Shown here: positions 1 to 7,866 of the stretch, one piece after another
Numbering within the stretch: the first letter of the stretch is position 1
How the letters are laid out: every line of letters starts with the position of its first letter
Source: Roseomonas xinghualingensis
GTDB lineage: Bacteria > Pseudomonadota > Alphaproteobacteria > Acetobacterales > Acetobacteraceae
DNA length: 64,000 nt
NCBI RefSeq assembly: GCF_025791835.1
Contig: NZ_JAOXLP010000021.1
Location: 1 to 64,000 of the forward strand
Direction: 5' to 3'
Program-made: the position numbers and the translations under genes
Notes under the pieces: generated by a model
The model's database searches: none
Seen by the model: only the letters and a program-made list of their open reading frames with translations
What the model was told of the DNA's origin: nothing

Positions 1-96
1 CAGGAGTACAACAGCGAACGGCCGCATGGGTCACTGGGGAACTTGACCCCACGGGCGTTCGCCGAGCAGGCTCAACGAGCCCGACGAGTTGCGTAG
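1..96 (+). pseudogene. IS3-family transposase, C-terminal end (enters from left edge)
   Basis: The first 31 codons read in frame from base 1 to a TAG at 94-96 and end in the typical IS3 OrfB tail, YNSERPHGSLGNLTP, which follows the last catalytic residue of the DDE integrase core. The rest lies outside the window, so it cannot be told whether the element is intact. No terminal inverted repeat could be assigned downstream. It marks a mobile-element boundary left of the lower-GC exporter/amidohydrolase pair. Confidence 0.8.
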
Positions 97-312
97 CCGC
101 CGGACCAGAGCCGGGGAGCAGACCACCCCTCCGCCACGACTTTGTACCTGCTTCGAAACTAAATCCAACAATCGGTATTCTACTAATACTCGGGTTAAAC
201 CGGGGACATAGCTTTGATGCCTCTGAACCCGTCTGAACCTCATTGCTTCCACAATGCGACTTTTCATTTTGTCATAGTTTCAATCAGGCGATTTTCAGCA
301 CGAGAGGCGGTC
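97..312. other. Intergenic stretch between IS3 tail and MFS gene
   Basis: No convincing gene. The right half is more AT-rich than the surroundings and probably carries the promoter of the transporter; a purine-rich GAGAGGCGG just before 313 is a plausible ribosome-binding site. Some of this DNA may be the non-coding end of the IS3 element. Confidence 0.4.
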
Positions 313-1779
313 ATGGAACAAACAGCTACAACCGAGACCTACCGCGGTAACGACCGACTGTTGTTCGGGATTATTCTGGGGGTCCTGGCATTCTGGCTAT
401 TTGCCATGACAACACTGAACATCGCGCCAATCATGGCCGCCGATCTTCAGGTTGAACAGACCTTCATGAATATCGCCGTTTCGATAACGGCGCTGTTTTC
501 GGGCATCTTCATCGTCGTCATCGGCGGCCTGGCCGATCGGGTTGGGCGGGTGAAGATCATGATGTTCGGCTTCGTCTTCTCTATCGTGGGGTCACTGCTG
601 ATCGGGCTGGCTCCGACGGGGGGCAGCGGCGGCTTCTTCCTGATTCTGGGCCGGATCTGCCAGGGCCTGTCGGCGGCCTTCATCATGCCGTCCTCACTGG
701 CTCTGGTGAAAGCCTATTGGGACGGCGCCGGCCGGCAACGGGCGGTTTCGCTGTGGTCGATGGGCTCATGGGGCGGCTCCGGTTTCGCAGCGCTGTTCGG
801 TGGGTTGATGGCCCAGAACGTCGGCTGGCGCGCGATCTTCATTATCGCCGCGGTGGTCTCACTCGTGGGCATGCTGCTGGTGCGCGGCACGCCCGAAAGC
901 AAGGCTCCACCGAGAGCGGACTACAAGTTCGATCTCGCAGGCGTGCTAACCTTCATGATCACCATGGTCGCATTGCAGATCTTTGCGACACAGGGCGCCA
1001 AAATGGGCTGGACCAGCTTGCCCTCGCTGACGCTGCTGGTGGTGGCCATAGTTTTCGGCATCATCTTCTACCGGTTGGAAAGCAACAACCCGAACGCCTT
1101 CGTGCAGTTCCGGCTGTTCAGGAACCTGACCTTCACCGGAGCAACCATCTCGAACCTGCTGCTGAACGGCACGGCGGGGATCATCATGGTCGCCATGCTG
1201 GTGCTGCAACAGGGTGGCAATATGACGGCGCAGAGAGCCGGCCTTCTGACCATCGGCTATGCCGTCACCATCCTTGCCTTCATCAGGGTGGGCGAAAAGC
1301 TGCTGCAACGCTACGGCCCCCGCAAGCCGATGATCTGGGGATGCCTTATTGTCGGGATTTCGATTCTGCTGCTGATGCCCACTAACCTCTTGCTGGGCAC
1401 CTATACGGTACTGACCGTGATCGCCTTCTCGCTTTTTGGGATCGGACTGGCTTTCTATGCCACGCCGTCAACCGATGCTGCGTTGTCGAACCTACCTGAG
1501 GATCAGGCCGGTGCGGGCGCAGGAATCTACAAGATGGCCTCGTCCCTGGGCGGGTCCTTTGGAATCGCGATCTCGGCCACGATCTATACGGCAATAGCGG
1601 GTACCGCCGGAGGCGTGGAATGGATCGCGGGCGTGATCACCTTCATCGGCAATCAGGAAAACCTCGCTACACGCCAGGCGGCGTTACTCGCCTTCCTCGC
1701 CAATCTGGTGATGGTGGCGGTCGCCATCCTGTCCATCGTTATTACGGTCCCCAAGGGCAAGCAGGCCGGCGACCGTTGA
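313..1779 (+). CDS. MFS transporter, DHA2-like (drug/solute:H+ antiporter type)
   Basis: A 488-residue inner-membrane protein of the major facilitator superfamily. The loop after the second helix carries motif A (GGLADRVGRVKIM, near residue 75), and the length and many hydrophobic stretches fit the 14-helix DHA2 drug-exporter group. The ATG at 313 is preferred over an in-frame ATG at 214 because GAGAGGCGG lies just upstream and the homologous part starts here. It is followed after 64 bases by an M20 amidohydrolase on the same strand, so the pair may export or import an N-acyl/amide compound that the hydrolase acts on (inference). Base composition is clearly less GC-rich than most of the window, and IS remnants flank the pair, suggesting transfer. 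Confidence 0.85.
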   Translation: MEQTATTETYRGNDRLLFGIILGVLAFWLFAMTTLNIAPIMAADLQVEQTFMNIAVSITALFSGIFIVVIGGLADRVGRVKIMMFGFVFSIVGSLLIGLAPTGGSGGFFLILGRICQGLSAAFIMPSSLALVKAYWDGAGRQRAVSLWSMGSWGGSGFAALFGGLMAQNVGWRAIFIIAAVVSLVGMLLVRGTPESKAPPRADYKFDLAGVLTFMITMVALQIFATQGAKMGWTSLPSLTLLVVAIVFGIIFYRLESNNPNAFVQFRLFRNLTFTGATISNLLLNGTAGIIMVAMLVLQQGGNMTAQRAGLLTIGYAVTILAFIRVGEKLLQRYGPRKPMIWGCLIVGISILLLMPTNLLLGTYTVLTVIAFSLFGIGLAFYATPSTDAALSNLPEDQAGAGAGIYKMASSLGGSFGIAISATIYTAIAGTAGGVEWIAGVITFIGNQENLATRQAALLAFLANLVMVAVAILSIVITVPKGKQAGDR

Positions 1780-1843
1780 AATTGGCGGCTACTGCCCCTG
1801 CCACACAGCGGGGCGGCGCCCATTGATACTTAGGAGAAATGAC

Positions 1844-2998
1844 ATGAACGCCATCGTAAAGCATATGGACAGCATCGCGATGAAGGGATGGTTCGAGCAT
1901 ATGCATCGCCATCCTGAACTGTCCATGCATGAGAAACACACCGCCGAATACATCGCAGAGCAGCTACGCGCCATCGGCGGTTATGAGATCGAGACCGGCA
2001 TCGGCAAGCACGGGATCGTCGCCACGCTCAAGGTGGGTGACGGAGACAAGGCGATCGGGCTGCGCGCCGATTTCGACGCGCTACCGATTCAAGAAGAAAA
2101 CGATCTGCCCTATAAATCTACCGTCGGGGGGGTCGCGCATCTGTGCGGGCATGATGGCCATACCGCTATGCTGCTTGGCGCGGCAAAGCATCTGGCAGAA
2201 ACCAGGAATTTCAATGGTACCGTCCGACTGATCTTCCAGCCCGCCGAAGAGACCATGGAGGGCGGTCCGGCGATGATCAAGGATGGCCTGTTCGAGCGCT
2301 TCCCCGTCGATGCCGTCTTCGGCATGCACAACCTCCCCGGTCTCGAAAAGGGAAAGTTCTATTTCCACTCGGGTGAGATGATGTCGGCAGTCGATAACTG
2401 GGAAGTCGAGATCATTGGCAAGGGTGGCCATGGCGGCATCCCCGAACTTACCATTGACCCGGTGGTGGCGGGCTCGTCCATCGTCATGGCGATTCAGTCG
2501 ATCATATCGCGCAACGTCGCGCCAGCCCATCGCGCGGTGGTGACCATCGGCGCCTTCCTATCGGGGAATGCGGGCAATGTAGTGGCCGAAAAGGCGATCT
2601 TACGCTTTTCCATTCGCTCGACCACGCATGAGGACCGCGAGATGATCCTAGGCAACATCCGTCGCATCGTCAGCCATCAGGCACAATCCTTCGGCTGCAC
2701 CTCAGAAATCCGTGAGGGCATTCCCGGCGCGGTGCTGGTAAATGACGCAGGTGAGACCGACAAGGCTGCAAAGATCGCGCAAGCGGCCTTCGGCGAGGAT
2801 CAGGTTGTCAATCCCGGCCCGTCCCTCCTTGCATCTGAGGATTTCGCCTTCATGCTACAGAAGAAGAAGGGCACCTATTGCTTCCTTGGTAGCGGTCCCG
2901 GCAAGATGGTGCACCATCCCGAATATGCCTTCAATGAGGAAATCTTGCCCATCGGTGCGGCCTATTGGGTTGCGCTGGCAGAAGGCTATCTGCGCTGA
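1844..2998 (+). CDS. M20 family amidohydrolase (hippurate hydrolase/N-acyl amino acid deacylase-like)
   Basis: A 384-residue metallopeptidase-fold hydrolase of the M20D group, which cleaves N-acyl or amide bonds of small substrates in the cytoplasm. Visible metal-site motifs are LRADFDALPI, CGHDGHTAMLLGAA and QPAEETMEGG, with FGMHNLPG and a C-terminal HHPEYAFNEE segment that supplies the last ligand. The lid domain lies between. ATG 1844 has TAGGAGA seven bases upstream; an in-frame TTG at 1823 is unlikely. Length matches the family. It probably forms a two-gene unit with the preceding MFS transporter. A hand count of one 60-base line (1861-1920) gives about 52 percent GC, well below neighbours. 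The exact substrate cannot be read from sequence. Confidence 0.9.
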   Translation: MNAIVKHMDSIAMKGWFEHMHRHPELSMHEKHTAEYIAEQLRAIGGYEIETGIGKHGIVATLKVGDGDKAIGLRADFDALPIQEENDLPYKSTVGGVAHLCGHDGHTAMLLGAAKHLAETRNFNGTVRLIFQPAEETMEGGPAMIKDGLFERFPVDAVFGMHNLPGLEKGKFYFHSGEMMSAVDNWEVEIIGKGGHGGIPELTIDPVVAGSSIVMAIQSIISRNVAPAHRAVVTIGAFLSGNAGNVVAEKAILRFSIRSTTHEDREMILGNIRRIVSHQAQSFGCTSEIREGIPGAVLVNDAGETDKAAKIAQAAFGEDQVVNPGPSLLASEDFAFMLQKKKGTYCFLGSGPGKMVHHPEYAFNEEILPIGAAYWVALAEGYLR

Positions 2999-3067
2999 CC
3001 CGCCAACCGTAAGCAGGACTGGGCGGACAAGCCGCGTGGCTGGCGCGCATCAGAGGAACACCTCGAA

Positions 3068-3490
3068 CTACCGGCGGCTGCGCGGCCCGGCGAGCAAGAT
3101 CGTTGCCAGCACCTCATCAAAACGGCGGAACAGCCCCTCCATGGCACCAGCCTGCTTGGGCTGTTCGCGATAGAGCCAGATCGTCTTGGCGTCCGGCACC
3201 ACCTGGTGCAGCCCGAGGCCTGCAAAGCGCATGAAGAACAGCCAGTTGCACAACTGGGACTCGGCCTGCTCGTCGTAGAGGCTGTAGAGCGCCTGCAACA
3301 CCAGGATGTGGAGCATCAGCACGGCATCATACGGAGGGCGTCCGCCACGGCTGCGATCTGACTGCGCTAGCGCCGCATCCAGCACGGGACGAAGTCGGCT
3401 ACCTCTGCAAGCCGCTCCAGCGGGTCGCCCGCCGCCGACAGGGCCGCATACCGCTCATCCACATCAAAGAAGCCAAGATGGCTTGCCGTC
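3068..3490 (-). pseudogene. IS5-family transposase relic (N-terminal half)
   Basis: Reading right to left, the minus strand encodes HLGFFDVDERYAAL...GDPLERLAEV, then after a frame change SDRSRGGRPPYDAVLM...LYSLYDEQAE...FAGLGLHQVVPDAKTIW. This is the N-terminal dimerisation part of an IS5-type transposase. A short deletion near 3380-3395 breaks the frame, and the reading frame ends at 3068 with an unrelated tail, so the catalytic DDE half is missing. With the IS3 tail at 1-96 it brackets the exporter/amidohydrolase pair. Confidence 0.85.
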
Positions 3491-3595
3491 GTCACTACCC
3501 CGCTGTCAGCCCCAGTAAATCAGATCGGTCCCTCAGCCGCGAAGTTTGTCGGAGTGTCCGAGCGCCTTGCTCGTGACCGCTCCAGAGATCTGGCG

Positions 3596-4246
3596 TTACC
3601 TCGGGATGGTGCGATTTGCTCCAACAAGGTTAGCAATGAGTTTGGACCGGGTCTGGCGCTCCTGCTTCCATGCAGGCTGCCCGGGACGGGTGCGCCAGGA
3701 CTCACTGAGCGGGCTGTTGTCGACGGTGTCGAAGCCGAATTGGGCGTATAGTCGTGCCACGATCTCCACGGCCTCGGGAAAATCACTCGATGCTGCTAGG
3801 GCCAGCCGATCAAGAGAGCCGCGCGACCTGCCCCAGGCGATGATACGCGGAGCCTGGATGTGCGTGAAAGCCTTAACCACCTTGGATGCGGGAAGCTGCT
3901 CCTGGCGTAGCTCGTGCTCGGTTTTCTCGCCCGAATCGACGATTGGGTAGTTCCCATCACGCCAGGCCATGTAGTTGTTCGTGTCTATCACGACCTTTCC
4001 CGCGAGTGCTTCCACGGGCATGTCATTCACCAGCCTGAGAGGAACAGCGACGAGAACGAAGTCGCCTGCCGCGGCCGCACCTGCAGCAGTCGATGCGCTC
4101 GCTGATGGCCCCAGTTCCGCGACGAGCCCGCTCAAGGTGCTCGCTTCCCGTGAATTGGCGATGACGACGTCGTAGCCGCTGACAATGGCCGCGCGCGCGA
4201 TATGGCTGCCGACTTCGCCTGCGCCGATGATGCCGATTGTTGCCAT
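3596..4246 (-). CDS. NADPH-dependent F420 reductase-like / NAD(P)-binding oxidoreductase
   Basis: A 216-residue Rossmann protein. The N-terminus MATIGIIGAGEVGSHIARAA is a classic dinucleotide-binding GxGxxG segment, followed by NSREASTLSGLVAELG and a VIDTNNYMAWRDG region typical of the F420H2:NADP oxidoreductase-like (NpdG) family that is widespread in bacteria lacking F420. The C-terminal W-R-x-Q-PGQPAWK segment is also family-like. ATG 4246 starts the Rossmann strand directly; an upstream in-frame start adds an unrelated 34-residue tail. Substrate is unknown. The gene is separated from the SDR to its right by about 150 bases on the same strand and could be co-transcribed with it. Confidence 0.8.
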   Translation of the reverse strand: MATIGIIGAGEVGSHIARAAIVSGYDVVIANSREASTLSGLVAELGPSASASTAAGAAAAGDFVLVAVPLRLVNDMPVEALAGKVVIDTNNYMAWRDGNYPIVDSGEKTEHELRQEQLPASKVVKAFTHIQAPRIIAWGRSRGSLDRLALAASSDFPEAVEIVARLYAQFGFDTVDNSPLSESWRTRPGQPAWKQERQTRSKLIANLVGANRTIPR

Positions 4247-4398
4247 GGGTGGCCGTACCTCAGGGTCTGGATGACTGATGGCGATGGTTTGTCGCTGCTT
4301 CGGATGTCCGCCAGCGATATGAGGCCACAAAGCGTTGTGGTGAGCCACGGGGCTGACTGGGGCCGCCTGCGTCCCAGCCAGCCCCGTGAGGCGCCGAA

Positions 4399-5112
4399 TC
4401 AGGCGCCGAATGCGCCGTCGATGGTGTGCATCGCCCCTGTCACGAAGCCTGCCTCCGGCCCTGCCAGCCAGGCCACCATTCCAGCCACCTCCTCCGGCCG
4501 CCCGTGGCGCTTGATGGCCATGAAGCTGTGCATCAGCTCTTTCATCGGCCCGTCCTCCGGGTTCGCATCGGTATCGATGGGCCCGGGCTGAACGATGTTG
4601 ATGGTGATTCCGCGCGGGCCGAAATCCCGTGCCAGCCCTCGTGCCATCCCCTGCAGGGCGGATTTGCTCAGCGCATAGGATGCCATGCCTGGGACGGGCA
4701 TCCGGTCCCCGTTCACGGAGCCGATCACAATAATCCGCCCGCCCGCCGGCATCCGCCGCGCTGCCTCGACCGCAGCATGGTAGGGAGCATGGACATTGAT
4801 CCGGATCAGCCGGTCCACTGCGTCTGGGTCCAGTTCCAAGGCGTCACCAAAGAGAGCGATCCCGGCATTCACCACCAGCACGTCAAGTGGCCCGCTTTCC
4901 TGCACCCGCGCGATCACCGCGTCCCGGTCCGCGCTGTCCGTCACCACCGCCTTGCTGCCCGTCTCACCAGCCAGCCGCTCCGCCGCCTCGGGCGATCCGG
5001 CATAGGTGAAGGTCACTGTCGCTCCCTCCGCCGCGAAGCGCCGCACAATCGCCGCCCCGATCCCTCGGCTCCCACCGAGCACCAGAACGGACTTACCCTG
5101 GAAACCGGCCAT
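4399..5112 (-). CDS. SDR family NAD(P)-dependent oxidoreductase
   Basis: A 237-residue short-chain dehydrogenase/reductase. It shows the cofactor motif GGSRGIG (residues 12-18), NAG, the catalytic serine in VIGSVNG and the YALSK Tyr-x3-Lys pair, and ends with the usual PEEVAGMVAWLAG...TGAMHTIDGAF segment. The substrate is a carbonyl or alcohol of unknown identity. It is divergent from the TetR-type gene at 5188 with a 75-base shared promoter region, the standard arrangement in which the regulator represses the enzyme gene until a toxic or metabolised compound appears (inference). Confidence 0.9.
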   Translation of the reverse strand: MAGFQGKSVLVLGGSRGIGAAIVRRFAAEGATVTFTYAGSPEAAERLAGETGSKAVVTDSADRDAVIARVQESGPLDVLVVNAGIALFGDALELDPDAVDRLIRINVHAPYHAAVEAARRMPAGGRIIVIGSVNGDRMPVPGMASYALSKSALQGMARGLARDFGPRGITINIVQPGPIDTDANPEDGPMKELMHSFMAIKRHGRPEEVAGMVAWLAGPEAGFVTGAMHTIDGAFGA

Positions 5113-5178
5113 GCGGCCCTCCTTGAGAATTAACTTAGTGAGTGCTACATAAACCCGTCGGAGGCACCGTCAAGGCAT

Positions 5179-5198
5179 TTTGTATCAATGACTACAAA
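5179..5198. promoter_or_regulatory. Candidate TetR operator overlapping the tetR start
   Basis: An inverted repeat TTTGTA-N8-TACAAA spans the start codon of the regulator at 5188. It sits in the short region between divergent SDR and TetR genes, so binding here would block the regulator itself and possibly the SDR promoter. Half-sites are exact over six bases; binding is inferred. Confidence 0.45.
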
Positions 5199-5790
5199 TA
5201 AAGCGCGCCCCCGTGGCCGCCCGCGCGGCTTCGACCCAGACCAGGCGGTCGCCACGGCCCAGCGCCTCTTCCACGCCCGTGGCTACGATGCGGTCAGCGT
5301 CGCAGACCTGACCGAGGCGCTTGGCATCAACCCGCCCAGCTTCTACGCCGCCTTCGGCAGCAAGGCTGGCCTCTACGCCCGCGCTGTCGGGCGCTACGCC
5401 AATGCTGGGGCCATCCCCCTGCCCGAGCTCCTGTGCCCGAACCGCCCCGTGGCGGAATCCCTCGCCGCCGTGCTGGAGGCCGCCGCCCGCATCTACGCCG
5501 CCAATCCCGATGCTGCCGGCTGCCTCGTGCTGGAAGGCACCCGGTGCAACGACCCGGCGGCGCGTGAGACCGCCCGTGCCTCTAACGACGCCGCGGCGGA
5601 CACCATCCGCCGCTTCATCGCCGCCCGCCATCCAGAGGAGGCCGAACGCCTGACCGACTACATGAACACCACCATGGCTGGCCTCTCCGCCAAGGCCCGC
5701 GATGGCTACAGCTTGGACCGCCTGCTCGCGACCGCCCGGCTTGCCAGCCAGGCCATCGCGCAGGCCCTCCCTGCGTCAGCGTCACGGTAG
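5188..5790 (+). CDS. TetR/AcrR family transcriptional regulator
   Basis: A 200-residue one-component repressor. The N-terminal helix-turn-helix is recognisable: FDPDQAVATAQRLFHARGYD, then VSVADLTEALGINPPSFYAAFGSKAGLYARAV (residues about 12-62). The C-terminal half (residues 75-195) is the variable ligand-binding and dimer domain and resembles the YcdC/TetR_C group that controls nearby reductases. Start ATG 5188 overlaps an inverted repeat that could be its own operator. It is divergent from the SDR gene at 4399-5112, its likely target. Confidence 0.88.
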   Translation: MTTNKARPRGRPRGFDPDQAVATAQRLFHARGYDAVSVADLTEALGINPPSFYAAFGSKAGLYARAVGRYANAGAIPLPELLCPNRPVAESLAAVLEAAARIYAANPDAAGCLVLEGTRCNDPAARETARASNDAAADTIRRFIAARHPEEAERLTDYMNTTMAGLSAKARDGYSLDRLLATARLASQAIAQALPASASR

Positions 5791-6134
5791 CCGGCGCAGC
5801 TCATCGCCTTCAGGCTTGCAAAGCCCCGCCCTACCCGTTCAGCCCGCGCGATCGTTCATCAGCGCTGGAAGCGCTTTGGGGACGACCCTTTTGTTGCAGG
5901 CGCGAGGAGGCTGCGTTCGTCCACAAACGCTTACTCTCTGCCTGATGACTTCACGGCGAAGTAGCCCCGTGGCGTCAGCCATCCCCTGCCCTTTTCCCTG
6001 CAGGACAGCTCAAGAGGTCAGTCCAACACTCGCTTTGCTCGGCCCACCTCGATGCGACTCACTCGCCCAGAGTGACCGCCATATCGCTGCGAATCAGGCT
6101 TGTCGGCGGTCCGGGTGCAGCGCTTCAACTCAGG
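5791..6134. other. Intergenic stretch between tetR and the ABC permease genes
   Basis: Convergent genes end on both sides. No coding sequence or recognisable relic was seen. Two AGCGCT units three bases apart (5861-5875), followed by a short T run, could fold into a small terminator-like hairpin for the regulator gene, but support is weak. Confidence 0.4.
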
Positions 6135-6902
6135 TCATGCGGAGTTGCGCTCGACGGCGAGCGCAAGCAGGGCTGACACCAGCACAAGGGCTGCGGTCGG
6201 TGCCGCCCATACCCACCAAGCCCGGCCGGCCAGGGCAAAGCCGGTTGCAGCCATCTGCCCCCAACTCGTTGCCGCGGGATCACCGAGGCCGATGAAGGCA
6301 AGGGACGCCTCTGCGACGACCGCCCCGCCGAAGACGATCGCGCCGGCTGCGGTAACCGGTCCGAGGAGATGCGGCAAAAGATGCCGGCGGGCCACATGCA
6401 CAGGTCCCGCCCCGAGCGCCCAGGCAGCACGCAGGAACTCTCGCCCGAGCAGTGCCTGAACCTCCCCACGAACAATCCGGGCCACCACAGGCCAGCGGGT
6501 GAGGCCGAGAACCAGGGCAAGATTGGTGGTGGATCCGCCGAACAGCGCTGCGACCAACACTGCCACCAGCAGCGCGGGGAGGCTCGCCACCACCTCCGCC
6601 AGTCGCATGGACAACTCGTCCACCATTCCGGATCCGAGACCCGCAAGCAGGCCAAAGGCGAGACCCAGCAGGAGCGCCAGGATCGTCGCAACGCTGGCGA
6701 CTGTGAGCGAGGTCATCCCTCCCTGGAACACTGCGGACAGGAGATCGCGGCCAAGATCATCCGTGCCAAGCGGATGCGTGAAGGAAGGAGCCTGCAGCGC
6801 CAGATCACCCGGAAGGGAAGAAAGGGATCCCCCTGGCGCCAATAAGAGGCAGGCAAGGTACAGTGCGGCGAATGCCGCCAGCGCCAAGCCGCGGACTATC
6901 AT
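6135..6902 (-). CDS. ABC transporter permease, DppC/OppC type
   Basis: A 255-residue inner-membrane permease of the peptide/nickel/opine class. It has the family N-terminal signature HPLGTDDLGRDLLSAVFQGG (about residues 46-65), several membrane helices, and a cytoplasmic EAA-type coupling loop REFLRAAWALGAGPVHVARR where an ATPase would dock, then FIGLGDPAATSWGQM near the end. ATG 6902 is chosen because it overlaps the stop of the upstream permease (ATGA); the longer in-frame extension is out-of-frame sequence of that gene. It is the last gene of a three-gene unit: binding protein, DppB-like, DppC-like. No ATPase gene follows. Confidence 0.88.
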   Translation of the reverse strand: MIVRGLALAAFAALYLACLLLAPGGSLSSLPGDLALQAPSFTHPLGTDDLGRDLLSAVFQGGMTSLTVASVATILALLLGLAFGLLAGLGSGMVDELSMRLAEVVASLPALLVAVLVAALFGGSTTNLALVLGLTRWPVVARIVRGEVQALLGREFLRAAWALGAGPVHVARRHLLPHLLGPVTAAGAIVFGGAVVAEASLAFIGLGDPAATSWGQMAATGFALAGRAWWVWAAPTAALVLVSALLALAVERNSA

Positions 6903-7861
6903 CGCCACGCTGCCCGCAGCCGCGGGTCGAGGAACGGCGCGACGCCGTCGGCCAGCATGTTCGCCAGCCAGGCGGCGACCGCAGCTGTCACGACACAGCC
7001 GATCACCACCGGATGGTCCCGGGCCACCGCTGACGTCACCGCCAACCGCCCGAGGCCAGGAAGGGCAAAGGCTGTTTCGATCACGAGGGCACCGCCGACC
7101 AGACCGCCCAGGCGAGCGGCTGTAAGCGGCGCCAGCGGCAGCAAGGCATTTGGCAGGGCATGGCGCCACCGGGCACCACCGCGCGACATCCCGCGTGCCA
7201 GAGCGGCTGTGACATAGTACTGCCGCATCTGGTCTATCAGTCCGGCACGCACTAAAAGCGCGACGAAGCAGAGCTGGTGCAGCGCCAGCGCCGTCACCGG
7301 CAACACCAGATGGCGTGCCTGCTCGGCCAGCAGCGCCAATCCCCCTGGGGCAGGCTCACGGAGATCGGCGATGCCCTGCACTGGCAACAAACCGAGACCG
7401 AGGGCGAAGGCCGCAACCAGGGCCTGCGCGGCGACGTATCCAGGCACAGCGTGCAACGCTGAGAGCAGGGCCGCAGGCCAGGCTTGCCGTTCCCGCGCCG
7501 AGGCAGCCAGACCGATCAGAGTACCCAGCATCACGGAGAGCGCCGATGCAGCGATCGTCAGCGCCAGGGTGAGTGGCAGGCGTTCCGCGATGAGGGTGGC
7601 AACGGGAGCGCCCTCTCGCCAGGAGGTTCCGAGATCCCCGCGCAGCAGGCGCCCCATCCAGCCCAGCCAGACCTTCCAGGCCGGGAGGTCGAGCCCATAG
7701 CGTGCAGCCACCTCCTCCAGATACCCCGGCGCGCCGTGCTCGCCCGCCAAGCCCACGGCCGGCCCGCCTGGGGCATGCCAGGCCAGCAGAAAGGCAAGGC
7801 TGGCGGCCGCCATGACGACCAGAAGACCGAAGGCGGCACGGCGCAGAAGGAAGGCCAGCAC
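6899..7861 (-). CDS. ABC transporter permease, DppB/OppB type
   Basis: A 320-residue inner-membrane permease. The N-terminus LLRRAAFGLLVVMAAASLAF and the following APGGPAVGL are typical of DppB-like subunits, and the EAA loop is seen at YYVTAALARGMSRGGARWRH followed by ALPNALLPL. It pairs with the DppC-like permease, whose start overlaps its stop by four bases, to form the membrane channel for a peptide-like or nickel-like substrate. The binding-protein gene lies only five bases upstream, so the three are translated as one unit. Confidence 0.9.
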   Translation of the reverse strand: MLAFLLRRAAFGLLVVMAAASLAFLLAWHAPGGPAVGLAGEHGAPGYLEEVAARYGLDLPAWKVWLGWMGRLLRGDLGTSWREGAPVATLIAERLPLTLALTIAASALSVMLGTLIGLAASARERQAWPAALLSALHAVPGYVAAQALVAAFALGLGLLPVQGIADLREPAPGGLALLAEQARHLVLPVTALALHQLCFVALLVRAGLIDQMRQYYVTAALARGMSRGGARWRHALPNALLPLAPLTAARLGGLVGGALVIETAFALPGLGRLAVTSAVARDHPVVIGCVVTAAVAAWLANMLADGVAPFLDPRLRAAWR

Positions 7862-7866
7862 GGGGC

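Noticed and set aside
31..267. A 78-codon minus-strand frame at the left edge
   Set aside because: It is antisense to the IS3 transposase tail and shows no protein-like pattern.
717..1385. A 222-codon frame overlapping the MFS gene
   Set aside because: Out-of-frame reading of the transporter; no hydrophobic segments or known motifs.
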